This document shows positions 33,001-46,899 of a stretch of DNA of 64,000 nucleotides, in pieces. The notes beneath the pieces were generated by a model that did no database searches, was not told the DNA's origin, and saw nothing but the letters and a program-made list of their open reading frames with translations. Positions within the stretch are counted from its first letter, which is position 1. Each line of letters opens with the position of its first letter. The position numbers and the translations under genes are program-made. Source of the DNA: Toxorhynchites rutilus septentrionalis (lineage: Eukaryota > Arthropoda > Insecta > Diptera > Culicidae); assembly GCF_029784135.1 (NCBI RefSeq), contig NC_073744.1, positions 77,665,935 to 77,729,934 of the forward strand. Direction: 5' to 3'.

Positions 33001-33659
33001 AAAAGGACGTTCTTCCAATTTTAATGAATTTAAACCGTTTAGAGATTAGCGAATTGTAATGTACGGCATATCGCAAACAAAAATTTCCGATTCGATTAGT
33101 ATGCAATTCATGAGAAATCGTTCACAGTGTAAATAGTTATCAGAGTTAACTTTACGTCATAAAAACGTGATCTGTTTTATGATTTAGCATCCTTCGTAGG
33201 CGTAGTTCTACGTCAAAAATACTATTGGTGTTCAACTCGTAACATTTTTATGTATGAATTATTACGGTTTACACTTTTTTCTATTCAGAAACATGTCAAG
33301 AACATGTCAAACGCGAGAATTAACACACAAAAACTATACGAGTAAAACATTCATTTTTTCGAATACCATGTCAAACTTTGTTGCTATACCACTATCTTGA
33401 CTTTAAACAAAATTAGGATTAGTTGTAATTTTTTCAAAGAAGATATAAAAAATTTTTGTTGGAAAAACTTTTGCCCAGTAAAAGTGCCCACCCTCCGATG
33501 TATGGGTGATTTGTTGGAAAATGTAAGGTAATTTCAGGAAGTAATTTCAATTTTTTTTCAAAATTAAACCATTTTTTACATTTCATTCTTTTACCAGATA
33601 ATATTTTTTTCGTAGATAATATTTGTTGAGTTTTAAATTTTCGTAAAAAATGAAGAAGA

Positions 33660-35935
33660 AAAAGTGATATATCTATGATATAACCGCAAGGTTGACGTGG
33701 GACTATCTTAGCTTAGCATTAATTTGTTTGTATTGATTAAATTTTTGATTGAATGAAACAATTTCCGACTTCAGTTGAATTCAATATTTTTGCTTTGTCA
33801 GTAAAAAGATTGATTATGGTGGATTATGTCCTTCATTACAAGTAAATTTAATGACAGTCCTTCTACATTTGGTATAATGCCTTGGACAAAATATGTGAAC
33901 GGAAGAATTATCAAACGATAATTTTATTTTACATTTCCCTCTGAGGTTTGTGTCTTTCAAGTGTACGTACTTCTCGAACCGCGAATTTGCAGAAGTACCA
34001 TGAACTTACATGAATCAACACCTTTCAACTTTGACTTTTTATACTATAGATACTTCAAGCTCGAAAGTTCATTCGCCTCTAGTGTCTGCACGATATACCT
34101 AAATTCCTAAGTTAGAAAACATATTATAGTTTGCACAAAGACAAGCGAGTACAAAAGTACTCGCAGTTTGCATTTATTTGCAAAGCGGATTTCCCCAGAC
34201 GGCTTAGTTTTGAAGTCTGTGTTAGGCAACACATTTCAGTCGGGACAAAAATGACCCGAATTGCATGTATTTGTAATGCCAATTTCCCCAAGCTCTATAG
34301 ATTAGGAGTCTGTGTTAGAGAAAAACCTTTCAGTCGGAGCAAAATACCCCAGACCTGCATGAATTTGCAATGCCAATTTTCCCAGACTCCTTGGTTCTGA
34401 AGTCTGTGTTGGGGAAACATATTTCAGTCGGAACAAAAATACCCCCTTCTTGCATGTATTTGCAATGCCGATTTCCTCCAGGCACCTTGGTTATGAAATC
34501 TCTGTTAGGAAATACATTTCGGCGGGAACAAAAGCCCCCCCCCCCTTTTTCATGTATTTGCAATGCCGATTAACCCAAGGCTGCTTGGTTTAGATGGCTG
34601 TGTTGGGGAAACCATAAACCGGGCCAATCAAAACGAGGCAGTCAGGGCGTTTAGATAACGATTAACATTTTACAGTTATTCAATTGTATATCTAATGAAA
34701 AAAAAATCAAGGGGTTGTATCCGAGACACGACCGCTTAGAGCGTAGGACTACGCAGTCTTTTTTTTAACATTGTTGGTTATTTACGAATACGTCGAAAGT
34801 TAATAAAAAACTCTTTAGTAAAATGTTCCGGGGATCCTGAAAACGTTTAATGGCTTGCGTGGTTTTGTAGAGTAATTTCGTGAAGCAACGATTCTTTCTT
34901 GCCTTTGTTGGAAAAAAAACACAGATTGGTCATATATCGCAATTTGTTTCTTTATATCAATGCACGCATTGCACTGAGTACTTAACGAGAGGCATCTTCC
35001 GTGCATTGTCATTCAACGAGCATCAAATACGCGGTTAATAGATGCACACAGTTGCAGCGATAAACTTCAAGTGAAATATTCGCTAGCGTTCACAGCTCGA
35101 AAGGAAACATAAAACACAAAACGAGCAGAATCAGCGACCTTTTTTGTTTCGGGCACAGAATGATTCTAAGAATTTTCCTCAGAGGAGATACAATACTTAT
35201 ACGCTAGCGACATCTTACTTCGCAAATATTCCCTTTTCGCTATCGCCCATCGTTGTTTCTATTTTTCTTCTTCTTCTTTCCCTTTATTTAAGGAGACTTT
35301 AAATCCAACAATTCGTCTCCGACTGTTTCTATTCTAGTGGCTGCATAAGTTGCTCGTTATTGACAGCTCTGTTCGGGAAAGCACACAAATGAACAGAACA
35401 AATGTATGGGGAAATGGGAATGCTTCCAATTTTCATCAATTTAAACCGTATACAGAATATAGGATTGTAATGTCTAGCATATCAAACAAATCTTAGAAAG
35501 TTTCCGATTCGATTGGTATGCAAATCGTTAAAATCCGTAAAAAAAATAGTTATTAACGTTAACTTTATTTCATAAAAACGTGACCTGTCTTCTGATTTGG
35601 CACCCTTAATGTAAGACGTAGTCCTACGTCAATAACATTTTATTAACGGCGATAGTAGAAATATTCCCTATCAATTGAAGCACACATCTTTCCGATCCAG
35701 TAAGAAATGTTCGAGTTATAAGCATTCGGTATCTTTCAATTTTTCCTGCATGTTCTGTGTTTTGGTTTTCATTTTAACCCCCATATACTCCGGTTAGACG
35801 TAGTCCCACATCAAAATTTGGCCCTTTTAAAAAAGTAGTCTATATTTATTCGTAGATTTCAAGTATTCAAAGTTGCATAAAAGACCAATGTCTTTACTGC
35901 AATCTGAGATGGTGCTGCCAATGGCCAGAAATAAT
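33660..35935. repeat. Family Y element, second unit
   Basis: Starts with GATATAACCGCAAGGTTGAC and contains the longer array (34150-34640). GGGGTTGTATCCGAGACACG with the palindrome GCGTAGGACTACGC lies at 34710-34754, and the perfect palindrome GACGTAGTCCTACGTC spans most of 35615-35630. At 35865-35930 a block (CATTGGCAGCACCATCTCAG on the minus strand) pairs with 30696-30760, so 30690-35935 as a whole is bounded by inverted repeats. Confidence 0.55.
34150..34640. repeat. Array of units of about 95 bp (family Y), five units
   Basis: Five head-to-tail units with TGCATGTATTTGCAATGCC, CCCCAGRCNNCTTGGTT, GAAGTCTGTGTTGGGGAAAC and TTTCAGTCGGAACAAAA, starting near 34160, 34262, 34355, 34450 and 34551. 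The last ends in ACCGGGCCAATCAAAACG. Units differ from each other by roughly 15-25%. Confidence 0.85.
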
Positions 35936-36490
35936 GAGCACACCTCTCTTATGTTCCTTTTATCCTTATATGTTCATTCACCCAAAAAAAAACTTTAGAA
36001 CCACCCTCCCCTACTTCCGACAATATTTTATTGCCTCATATACAATCAAGATGGAATATTGTCAAGGATACCTTCGAATCTCGAGTTCTTTATAAACCGT
36101 TAGAGTAAAAATGAAATTTAGATACCTGCAAAATTGTTGTTGCCAGCGTTTGTTCAAATCTAAGTGGTATCTACAAATCGGCCAATTAATGAGACACGCC
36201 TGATCAAAGAATATTGAGCTCTGAAAAAGCAAGCGCACGCGGAAAGATCAAATCTGGACCAAAGGTACCACAGCAAGGTTACTGAGAAGTCTGTACAAGC
36301 CCTCATAGTTCGAGTGAAGAGTAAAATTCGAGACTTTGGTATCATAATTGAATAATGATCTTTGAAAGTTGTCAATTTGTAGATCATAACCCACACTTGA
36401 GAAATAAACGGTCACATCAGAAATATAAAGAGTCATGGTTGTTTCATTATAACTTCACGTTTATGCGTTTCCGAGATTCTGCATAGGTAG
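35936..36490. other. Intergenic upstream of the acyltransferase gene
   Basis: No repeat or gene recognised. Confidence 0.35.
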
Positions 36491-37122
36491 GGGTATTTAT
36501 GGTTGTGCTTCACCGTGGTTCACCTGGTCAAGTTGAATTCGGATTTTGCAAACTACGTATAATCTCGATTCGCAACCTCCGAAATCTCTTCCGCGTGGAA
36601 TTTGGAATTTATTCACTGTTACGTAAAAGTCTCCCGCCGGACGCCGCCGGGTTGTTTGACAAGAACGCGGTACCTACGCAAACGCCCCTTTCTTTGGCGA
36701 CGAGAGATGAGAGCGTCAACTATACCGGTTTGGTGGTGCATCGCTGCTGGAGATAAATATTCATCGCTGTTCCCAATGGTGAAACTTTTTCGAGGCCCAA
36801 AAAAAGAACCGCAGGTGGGCAAATTTCTGAGCCCGATGTCTCAGAACTGATCTGCTAGTGATTTAGTTTCGCTTCATTAGTTGATCCCAACGGATCACTT
36901 CGGGTGATCGGTGGCGCGAGTCGTGGATTGAGAGCAGTTTAGCAGTTCTCAGGCGTTGGAATTGGGACGTGCAATAAGGAAAACGTAAAGTACAAGCTGC
37001 CGAAGGCTGAATCAATCGGTGTTTATTGGTGTAATTTATTGTAGGAAAGTGTTACCAAACCAGTGATAATAATTTGCTTTGTGGGAACTGATCGGCTAGT
37101 TATAAATAGCAAGATCACAAAC
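36491..37122 (+). promoter_or_regulatory. Presumed promoter and 5' UTR of the NRF/acyltransferase gene
   Basis: GC content rises here, no transposon is recognised, and the first coding ATG follows at 37123. A start site can not be fixed: there is no clear TATA box at the right distance, and the AAATATTCA near 36755 is only suggestive. The sequence before the ATG (CACAAACATG) fits the insect initiation context well. An upstream non-coding exon is possible. Confidence 0.35.
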
Positions 37123-40100
37123 ATGAACTGGATTACCATTAACTGGATTGTTTTGCTGGTTCACCTCCACCTGATCGCAGTGACAAAGTGCGAAGAGTTT
37201 ATTGACCGTAAGGTTCCACATCTTGCCTTACCAGCATTCGGATTGCTTCGATATTTGGAGGTGCTAATAGTTTCTGTTTTGCAGTGGCCGAATATGACAA
37301 ATTTCCGAGGCTATTCGAGTATGATGACTTCGAGAAATGCCGGGGGAAGTATCGTCAGCATTACGTTTACTGCGTTGTCCGGGCTCATATTGCACCGGAC
37401 GACAATTCTCTTCTGTGGAAAAACATAAGTGTAAGTGATGTTCCGATCAACGAAATGGATTCGAGTTTTGGATAGATGTTAAATGTTTGAACGAACGAAC
37501 GCTTACTGTTAAAACAAAAAATAACCAACTGCTATAGTATTACGTGAACATTTATATGAATTCAAACAGAAAAATAGCTTGTGTATCGTGAAAACATCAA
37601 GCATATGTCGCTAAAATGATACATCATTATCGTGTCGTCATAACCAGGGGCGAAAGTTGATGCAACGGATTTGAAGCAACTGTGTTTTTAGTCCAAAATT
37701 TTCAAACCCTGTTTGCATTTGAAATAGGGGTCTTTTATCGACCGGCATTATCTCGAACCCATATACATTAATTTGCATGTCTGAACGAGAAATGTGAGAA
37801 TATTTAATGATTAGATCAGCAAAATCGAAGGTGCATCACTGTTTTAGAAGAAAACACACAGCGAAGTGTCAAATACTGATGAGTGCGAATCCTAACTCAG
37901 GGTTAACTGGAATATGAATCATGAAGCTTCATATGGATTCTTAATTTGATACGAATCAGAATCTAAATTCGAATTTCGTATGATATAATCTCGGCGGTGT
38001 GCTCCGCTGGATGATGTTGTGTTCCAAGCCGGCTAGGTAAATTTTTCAATTTGTTGACATGTCATCATATTGAACAAAAATAAGAAAACTATAACGCTCT
38101 TTTTAATTTTTTTTTTGTTTGAAAAATCACACATAAATGACGATTATTTTCTGAGACAATTCTACTCGAAAAATAAGTTATAAGAATTATAACTTAATAA
38201 GATTATAAAATTAATAAGAATTTTAATTTTAAAATTAAATTAGTTTCGATGTTTATTTTTTAGGCAACCTTATAACAAAAATCAGCCACATAACTTAATT
38301 TATTCAAGCATTGCGCTCGAAAATTATCTACTTTGGCATCAATTTGATATGTCGATCATCTGAATCGGTCCAGTAGTTCGAAAGTTATAGATTTCTGAAA
38401 AAAAGACGTTTTTGGAAAAAATGGGGAAATTGATTTTTCCCATCCTAAGATGGAAATGGACACCCTAATAAAAAATTGTAAGGGGTTGTATCTAGGACAC
38501 GACCGCGTATTCTCGACGTAGAACTACGAAATTATATTATGGAACCCACTTGTTTACCACTTCGAATGTTATTCTAGAATGCATCGAAACTTTTATAATA
38601 GATTATGTTCTTCGTTACAAATAAATTTGATGAACATCCTTTTACGTTTTATATGATGCCTAGGACTACCAAAATATGTGAACGAAAGAATTGTCAACCG
38701 ATCATTGTATTTTACATTTCCCTCTGAAATTATTGCACATCTCATGTTTACGAAGTTCTCGAACCGCGAAAGTTCATTCACCTCCAGTATCTGAAATGGT
38801 GATTTTCCCAGGCTTCTCAGTACAAAGTGAGCGAGTACAAAAGTACTCAACACCATAAAATAACCCCCGATTTGCATGTATTTGCAAAGCGGATTTCCAC
38901 AGGTACATCGATTTTGAAGTCTGTGTTGGGGAAACCGTAAATCGGGCCAATCAAAACTTAGCAGTTAGGGCGTTTAACGTTTGACAATTTACACTTATTC
39001 AATTGTTCATCTCATGAAAAATAACATTTTATGAATTGTGATAGACGCGTGAGAATATTTCCAATCTTTTGATGCAAGCATCTTTCCGATCTGTTAAGAA
39101 ATGTTCGAGTTATAAGCATTCGAAATACGGGTAGAGTTATCAAACAAATCGGTAGAACAAATGTATGGGAATAAAGGATGTTCTTCCAGTTTTCATGAAT
39201 TTAAACCGATTAGAGATTAGCGAGTTGTAATGTATAGTATATCAAAAAAATCTTAGAGAATTTACGATTCGATTGGTATGCAAATCATGAAAATTCGTAC
39301 ACAGTAAAAAAAAGTTATTAACGTTAACTTTATTTCATAAAAACGTGACCTGTTTTCTGATTTGGCACCCTTCCTGAAAGACGTAGTTCTACGTCAAAAA
39401 TATACGTGTCTGATATTCTGCTACAAAGAACAAAACTACCGATTTCATGAAAATCTGAGAACCACAATATCGGTTTGCCATTGAATGACTGCACATAAAC
39501 AAATATCTTTAAAATAAAAAAAGATGCATCCGTATCTGGCGTCTCTGGTGGTACTGAGAGATAGGATAAAAAAGATTGCACTTCATGCATATTTGTTAAT
39601 TTGATGAGGATACTTTTGTTTCATGCAAACTGAAAAATCGATGTAGATGTCAAGACTTTTTGGTAGTGATGCAGCCTTGATAAAGACCATTTGGACGCCC
39701 TTGCAGCCGCCGTCTGGTTGCTAGCTGAATGAATCGTGAACGATGCTTCGGCGAGTGGGTGAGTTTTTATTATAAAGACTTCAAACTCTTCGTCTTTAAG
39801 TTCGTTCGTCTCTAGCCTTGAAAGGGCTTACTAAGAAAACAAATTCAAAAGCTCACGGCCTTGAAAAAAATCATTTGAACGCACTTGTTGCCGCCTGGTA
39901 TGGCTGTATGGCTGCCGATTTTGTGATGATGTATCGTTAATGACTATTTCGGTAGGCTTTTCGATTTAGTACTCCGTTTTATAGAAGCACGTTCCAGTCT
40001 AAACTGATGCATGCGAATTAGGGTGCCAATGAAAATGATCATCTCTAATTTCAAAAAGTTTCCCTATAAAAAATGTCACCACCTCGAAAAAACATCCTAT

Positions 40101-43100
40101 GCAAAATATCAACTCAATCGTACTTAAGGGAAGGTGGCGCAAAGCGGTCAATGTTTGAGTTTTTTGAAAATCGAAAAATCACCCAAGTTGGGAGTAAAGG
40201 AAATCGGGGTTTTCGAAAAAAAATTTTGATGCCAAATGTCTTAAAATTGCATGAAACGTCGATATCTAGTTTCATATAAAAAAACTTTTTTGTCAAAAGT
40301 CGACACTCTGGGACTTAGTTTTTGGAATACGAGACCATATACGAACCACACGTTTCGGTTTTGGGTACCAATAAAAATATTTATCTCGATTTTTCATTCG
40401 GAACTTGCTGCGAAATGACTTGCACGATAATATAGAGGAGATGTGTCTAAAACACGCCTGCCCGGCAATTTGACCTGCCTGATTTTCTCGTAAACTAGCA
40501 AGAATAGAAATGTAATGGATATAGGCAATTGTGCTAGTCAATGATAGAATCCTACCAAGCAAGTTTTACATTTGTAACATGCTTTAACAAAATAAGATAC
40601 ATAACTTTCTTTGGAAGCAATTTTCGATGTAATTTTCTACATCATTTCTATAGGGTTATTGTTGCTTGAAACCGATTCAGAGGCGACAACTATGGGTCAT
40701 ATTTATTGAGTCGTAAACCGTAAACATTCTCACGAGAGAAATAGCTTGTATGTAAGGGATGCCAGATGATTTTTTCAAATATCTCTGCATGGCACGAATA
40801 AATCTCTTCGGATGTAATCATAACGAACTAAAATGAGCAAACCATCACGATATTTCTAAATCATGTTCGATAAATCACACAAACAATTGTTTTCACATAC
40901 TTTGAAAATGACCTCAGTATGTTTTCACTAAATTAAATGTCTCCAAAACGAAAACATGTCTTCACATCTGGCATCCATATGATGTGCTCAGAGAATGCAG
41001 GAAAACAATAGCGCTGGCGAATTAATGCACGAATACTGGGAGAACACTCTCACCGGAGGAACGATTTCTTCTCTTCGCTGGTGGGCATGAGGGGAATAGA
41101 TTGATGGAATCTCTCATTCATACAAGCTGTTTCTCTGAGTTTTATAGTCTCTGAGAGAAACAACTCATGGACATATTATACTTCTGCTGGGCCATTTAAC
41201 ACCGTATGATTGGCAATTTAGAATTTGGGCGCCTTATGGCGGGTTTACACTAGGGAGGTCTATAGCTATAGATGGATTTATTCACGTGAAAATAGGTGTA
41301 AACGGGTGAGAATAAATATGATACACTTATTCGAGGTATATATAACTTGAATAAATTCTGCATATGTAAACGCTTGTGAATTTCTCACTGGTGAGAAATC
41401 ACTAAAGTTGGATGCAGTTCTACTTCAGGTGAATAAATTCACCGAAAATATGAATATATTCATTATAGAATTCACGCTAGTGTAAACGGTTGATGCGATT
41501 TCTATAAATCTCATCATATTTCTTCACATGAATATATCACTAGTCTAAACCCACCCTTACAGAATAAAATTCGTAGCACTTTTGTTATTCAGTATCAAAA
41601 ATACAGAACGATTACAGATGACTGAGGGTTAACTAATCTACCTACTGGCGAAGTTGTTACCTTATATTTTAAGAGTACGGTCAAGATGAATCCATTCTCT
41701 CTTAGGGGGGGGGGACGTATTACACACTTCTCCTTCTTCCTTCTCCTCTCCATTCGAACTTTATTTACTACTCCCCCCTTGGGTGATTTTTCGATTTTCA
41801 AAAAACTCAAACTTTGACCGCATTGCGCCTCTCTCCCGTAAGTTCGATAAAGCTGATATTTTGCATAGGGTGTTTTTTCGAAGTGGTGAACATTTTGTAT
41901 AGGGTAACTTTTTGAAATTTTAGGGTCGGTTTTTTCCCATACATTCATTGGCTAATGCGGATACAAAAGTGCCCACAGTTAGCATCTATCGTTAACCTTT
42001 CTTTGCGTGATTTATTCTTTATTGGTGAAATTACTCAAGTTCCGGTCACGATTAACTTACAGTGAGCTTGTTCTTTTATGAAATTTTTGGGCACTCAATG
42101 TTATGATGGAAATTTCCACCATTATGCAAAGAAGGGTTAATGACGATTTCATCAACCTTCCCGATTTAGTAGTCCGTGTAGGAGAGTATATTCCAGTCTG
42201 CGCAAATACATGCAAGTGCAAGAGTACCCGCAGCTTACATCTGTTGATGTTCTTGGTTTGGGAATTTTTGTATTATACTTGAAAGTTTATTCGCATCTAA
42301 TGATGTTTTGGCGTATACAAATACATATTGTGATATTAAAGTTATGTCTGAGAATATTTCATTATCGAGCACATTACAGTACCGTCAATGGGGTTGAAAA
42401 TGCGTCAAAAAGGTGGTTTTCGTACTTTTTGTTGAATAACTATCGTACACTATCGTAAAACGCAATTCTGATTACGTTGATATGTTCTCTAATGATGAAC
42501 TTACGAGTGTTCAGTGAACTGTTGAATAAAATTAAGTTTTCACCGAACTGCGATTAAATGAATGTTGACCCAATCTCAACCCACAGAGAAGGGTGACGAT
42601 GGGTCAAAGTAGTGAAAATAAATTTCTATTGCGAACTATGTTGAGAAATCAATTTCTCAATAATTTCATAATAAATTGAGGGGGGTCTTCGTAGTCACAT
42701 TGGTTGCGCGTTTGCGTAGTAAGTAATCGATCGTGAGTTCAAAACTCAGGGTCCTCATTGACCATCTTTGTGTTATTACAGAATAACTACATCCAGGCAA
42801 CAATTATCAGCGATGAAGATCAATCCACGGTCGAAATAAGATCAATTCATCCATACAACTGATCTCTGCGCTCTGCAAGACACATCGGGCTGCTGTTCTA
42901 TAAATAACTCAACAATGATCAATCAACTGTTTCCACTGTCCGGTCTAACTGGATAATGGAAGAACAGAAGGAAAACTCTTACGCCTAAATGACTACTGTG
43001 TAAATGTGCACCATATGCAATAGTATAGAAGGGAATACTCTAACGCCGGAAAAAATGGCAACCGTGTAATGTGCTAATTATAGATATGATTAACATGTGA

Positions 43101-46100
43101 CATGTACACGATTAAAATTCGGCTCTGTTACAAAATTCGGCTAAAATGCTAATGAGCCTAAAATAAACAAAAGGGGTAAAAAAAAGATAAATTGACAAAA
43201 TGTGAGTGTCTTGAATGATTATTTAAATTACATAAATAGTGTCCTTTAGTTCTTTAGCTATTTTCGTCTCGCTCGCGAGGTGAGGTCCCCATGGCCTAGC
43301 GGTTAACGTGGCGCTCGCCAAGATGAGGGGTTCGGGTTCGCTATAAGTGCCCAGTCCTCGGGACGTAAAACAGCAGTATCACGATGGTTCTCCTGCGAGA
43401 TAGTGCGGTTGGTCGCATGCCTTGCAGGCCGCGCCACAAAAACATCAAGCAATGAATGATACACAAGATATTGTAAATCAGACCATGTTGTAAAAACGTT
43501 AAGCCAAAATAAATTGTCATTTCCGTGTGCCGCTCACATTAACTATCTCTCGTTTCTAATTGAGGAATTCCTCAAAACTGTCCTCATTTTTTTTCTGGTG
43601 AACTTGGAACATGTGAGACGTTCTTTAGCAGCGACTTCACAGTGATCTGATAAATGTCCCAAGTTGTTCTTTTGATTGTCCTTAAGGCTTTCAATTAGCG
43701 GCTTCAGCAATCCTGGAAAAGGCAAAGTTGTCACTAAGGAATCGTTTTTCTCTTTATACATGCGAAGAATTTGCCTCCAATTCCACTTCATAGGTCCGAA
43801 AAAGGTCACGCCTAGAGGCGGTGTAATAAATGTTAAATTTGGAGAATTGCTACTAACTGTGAGTGTGTTGGTGTATTTTCGCATGTACATTGCCACTTAT
43901 ATGTATATGTTCAATTCTATGCTGGACCCTATCTCACCCTCACTCAGCGTAAATAGGAAATCATTTCGAAAATGTTGAAATTCCAATGGAAAAACTTTTT
44001 TGGTGTTCAAAATTAGCCTTGACTCATCTGGCAAAACTTAAAAGAATCATTCTATCCAATATTTGTCACTAGAGTAGTTCTTTATAAGGCTGGGCAGGAG
44101 ATTTTTTGAGATATTTCATGGCTATCTACACATGAAACTTTGATGAATTATTAAAAAATATCTATTTGTACTACAGTTAAGTATTATGGATTGGAATGAG
44201 TGATAATATGTCTCCCATTAAAGGGCTCATAGCTTTCAAAAATATTCGTAATATTTGTCAAAATTTTACTAAAAGTAGAATTCTCCATTTTGGACCCATT
44301 TTCACCCCTATAAACGGTACCTCGAAACAAGATAAGTAAACAGTGCGGGAACGGTGTGAAATCCGAATAAATAGCTCATTAATTTCACAATGATTCAATA
44401 AAAATCAGTTTGGTTTCTATCATTTTGCAAGGTGAACGTTTTATTGCTGCAGCTAAGGTTGTTTGTGTTAATATTATAGCTGCTTTGCTACAGCTTTTTT
44501 TTGTCTGTATTATAGTGACTTTCAACACTTTAAGCTGGTTCGTCACGTGTACTTCCATTTATGGGAGATAGTCGGAAGCGAGAATTGAACTCGTGATCTT
44601 GTGCGTGAGAGGTACGGATGTTACCACTACGCCAGATCGCCTTCTCGCGCTACAGCTACTTTTGCTTATATTAACTGCTAACGGTTAGAAAATGAAAGAT
44701 CGCTTCGAGCCGAAAATTGTACCCATATTGGCTGGTAGAAGGCTTACATAGGGGTGGAGCTCACGATGCTAAGTTTCGCTTCACTTCAGGCTTCACTTGT
44801 ATCAAGCAAAACCATCAATGACATCAGCTTTGACTTGCGCATTGATACTTTACCACATCCATTGGTACAATGTATAGGAAAAAATACCCTATGCAAACTT
44901 TCAACTTGATCGGACTTTTTTTTTCTAGCATCGCAAAGACGTCAAAGTTTAAATTTTTTTGGAAACCGAAAAATCGTCCAGGGGTTTTCGGGGTTAAAAA
45001 AATTGCTTGGACCTTTGAGATCGCCTCGATGGTTTTCAAAAAAATCAAGCTTGGTTCTGTTGGCTTCATTATTTTTTTATTCCCCTTGGATAGAATGATA
45101 TGTACAGTGAATACTCAGAATGAAATGAATACGAGATAGTCAGTTATAAAACCAATACAATGAATTTATGGAAAAGTAAAGCAAGCGTGCACGCGTGTGC
45201 ACGTATGTTTGTGCATGTGTGCGTATGCGTGCGCGTGTGTTCGTGCGTGTATTTGCACATGTGCGATTGCAAAAACATTTTGTCTAAATACATAATATAA
45301 TTTTTTACGCGATTTGCTCGAAATTACGCGATATTTCGCGCGCACGCGTCTATCGCGTGAAAAAAAGAGTCCAGTGTAATATAGATAACGTAGACACGCA
45401 GTTCTGCGTCCCAATCATAAAAAATACATGAAAGGATGTCTTTTTATTCTTGAGATTTATATTTCATTTCTAAATATTATGTCCTATTCTTTCATTTGAT
45501 AAGAATGCAGCTTAACGCTGAAAAGTCATATCGGTCTGAATTCCTGGTATAAAAGTCCAATTTTTCAAAAATAAAAAATAAAGATAAAAATAAAACATTA
45601 CATTTTTTTTAAAAAATTGCAAATTTTATGCTTGAAGCACAAAAAGTGAAGATAGTCAAACACGTAAAAAATTCAAGAAACAGGGAAGGTATATTTTTTT
45701 GAATTTTACTCGCTACTAGTGATGTGGGGAAACGCAACAAACAAACTGCTTGCATACAATTTGGTATTATCCTCCCCGATTCCATTTTTTTTGCGAACAA
45801 TGTGAGTCGATGTTTTTTGAAATTAAACTTGTTCATATGATATCTAATCTGCAATATGCAAGCTAGCTATTTCAACAGTTTAAGAATGCGATAAAAGCTA
45901 ATGACTTCTTATCCTATATCCTCAGATTAGATAAACAAAAGAAAACATGCGAGAGATCATTTAGTATTTCTGTAGGGACAGTTTTATTATGAGTAGTGTC
46001 TTAGACTATCAACAAATATTCACGAGGAACGAATATGATTTTATTTCAGTGTAAAAGATTTTTTTTCAGCTTGAAACATACTGCCCTCATTATATTGAGC

Positions 46101-46804
46101 TTGAGCTTGGGTAGACTGTACAATTCGTAGCATACTGCCCTAATTATATTGATGACAATAACAAACGAGTTCATTTTGTTCATATCGCTGATGCATGAAC
46201 AAATTTGCTATAATGAATGAATGCGGTATTGAGTGTGGTTCATAACTTCGCTGTCATTTATACTTTGAATATCAAATGCAACAAATTGATATTCATCACA
46301 TTCGAAACGATATTCGTTCTGGCATTGATTTTGAGTCAAAATTCATTAATAAAAAAAATAGTGAGGCTGAACCATTTAAAGAACAAAAACGCCCGAGTTC
46401 GATGAAATGAACTTTACAAGAAATCGCGCATGATTTGAGACGGTAACAACGGCATAAATAAAAACCAACCACACACAGCTGCCTCAGGTTAAAAGTAAAC
46501 AACAGCTGATTTTCATTTGGCTAAAATGAAATTCAATTCTGACATCTTGAATAATCAAGATGAAAATGACACTGGGTGGAAAAATAAACTTCAAAACATA
46601 TTGAAGAACAAAAGTTCATTTGCTCATATTCACTAGTTGTATGGATCTGTCATTTTGATTTTCGTTTGCAATATATAGGTTTTCGATGCAACCTAGCCCG
46701 AAAATCTATGCGTTTGAGCTTAGCGAAGATGATTTTTTTCAACGCTGATTATGAGTGATTTTCCTGCACATTTATGAATATCGATATGAGAAAAACCAGA
46801 AAAA

Positions 46805-46899
<95 letters not shown>

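Larger units (their letters stand above)
30690..33645. repeat. Family Y element, first unit, with inverted ends
   Basis: The block at 30885-31110 (AAGATGGGCACTTTTACAGG reversed) pairs with 33440-33640 as an inverted repeat. Inside lie GGGGTTGTATCTAGGACAAG near 31145 and the palindrome GACGTAGAACTACG at 31177. An array of units of about 95 bp (32110-32400) and a nested MITE (31383-32104) follow. At the right end are GTGATCTGTTTTATGATTTA near 33170 and CGTAGTTCTACGTC at 33201. No transposase is recognised. Further copies: 33660-35935, 38478-39395, 57520-57660 (part), 59640-61280, 62940-63060 (part). Confidence 0.6.

Noticed and set aside
34150..34640. Regularly spaced repeats considered as a CRISPR array
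   Set aside because: Units are directly adjacent and similar along their whole length, with no unique spacers, no cas genes, and a eukaryotic context.
37063..37428. ORF of 121 codons reading through intron 1 of the acyltransferase gene
   Set aside because: The spliced reading gives the NRF domain; the unspliced tail has no similarity.
45166..45414. Minus-strand His/Ala-rich ORF
   Set aside because: Translation of the GT/GC-rich tract.
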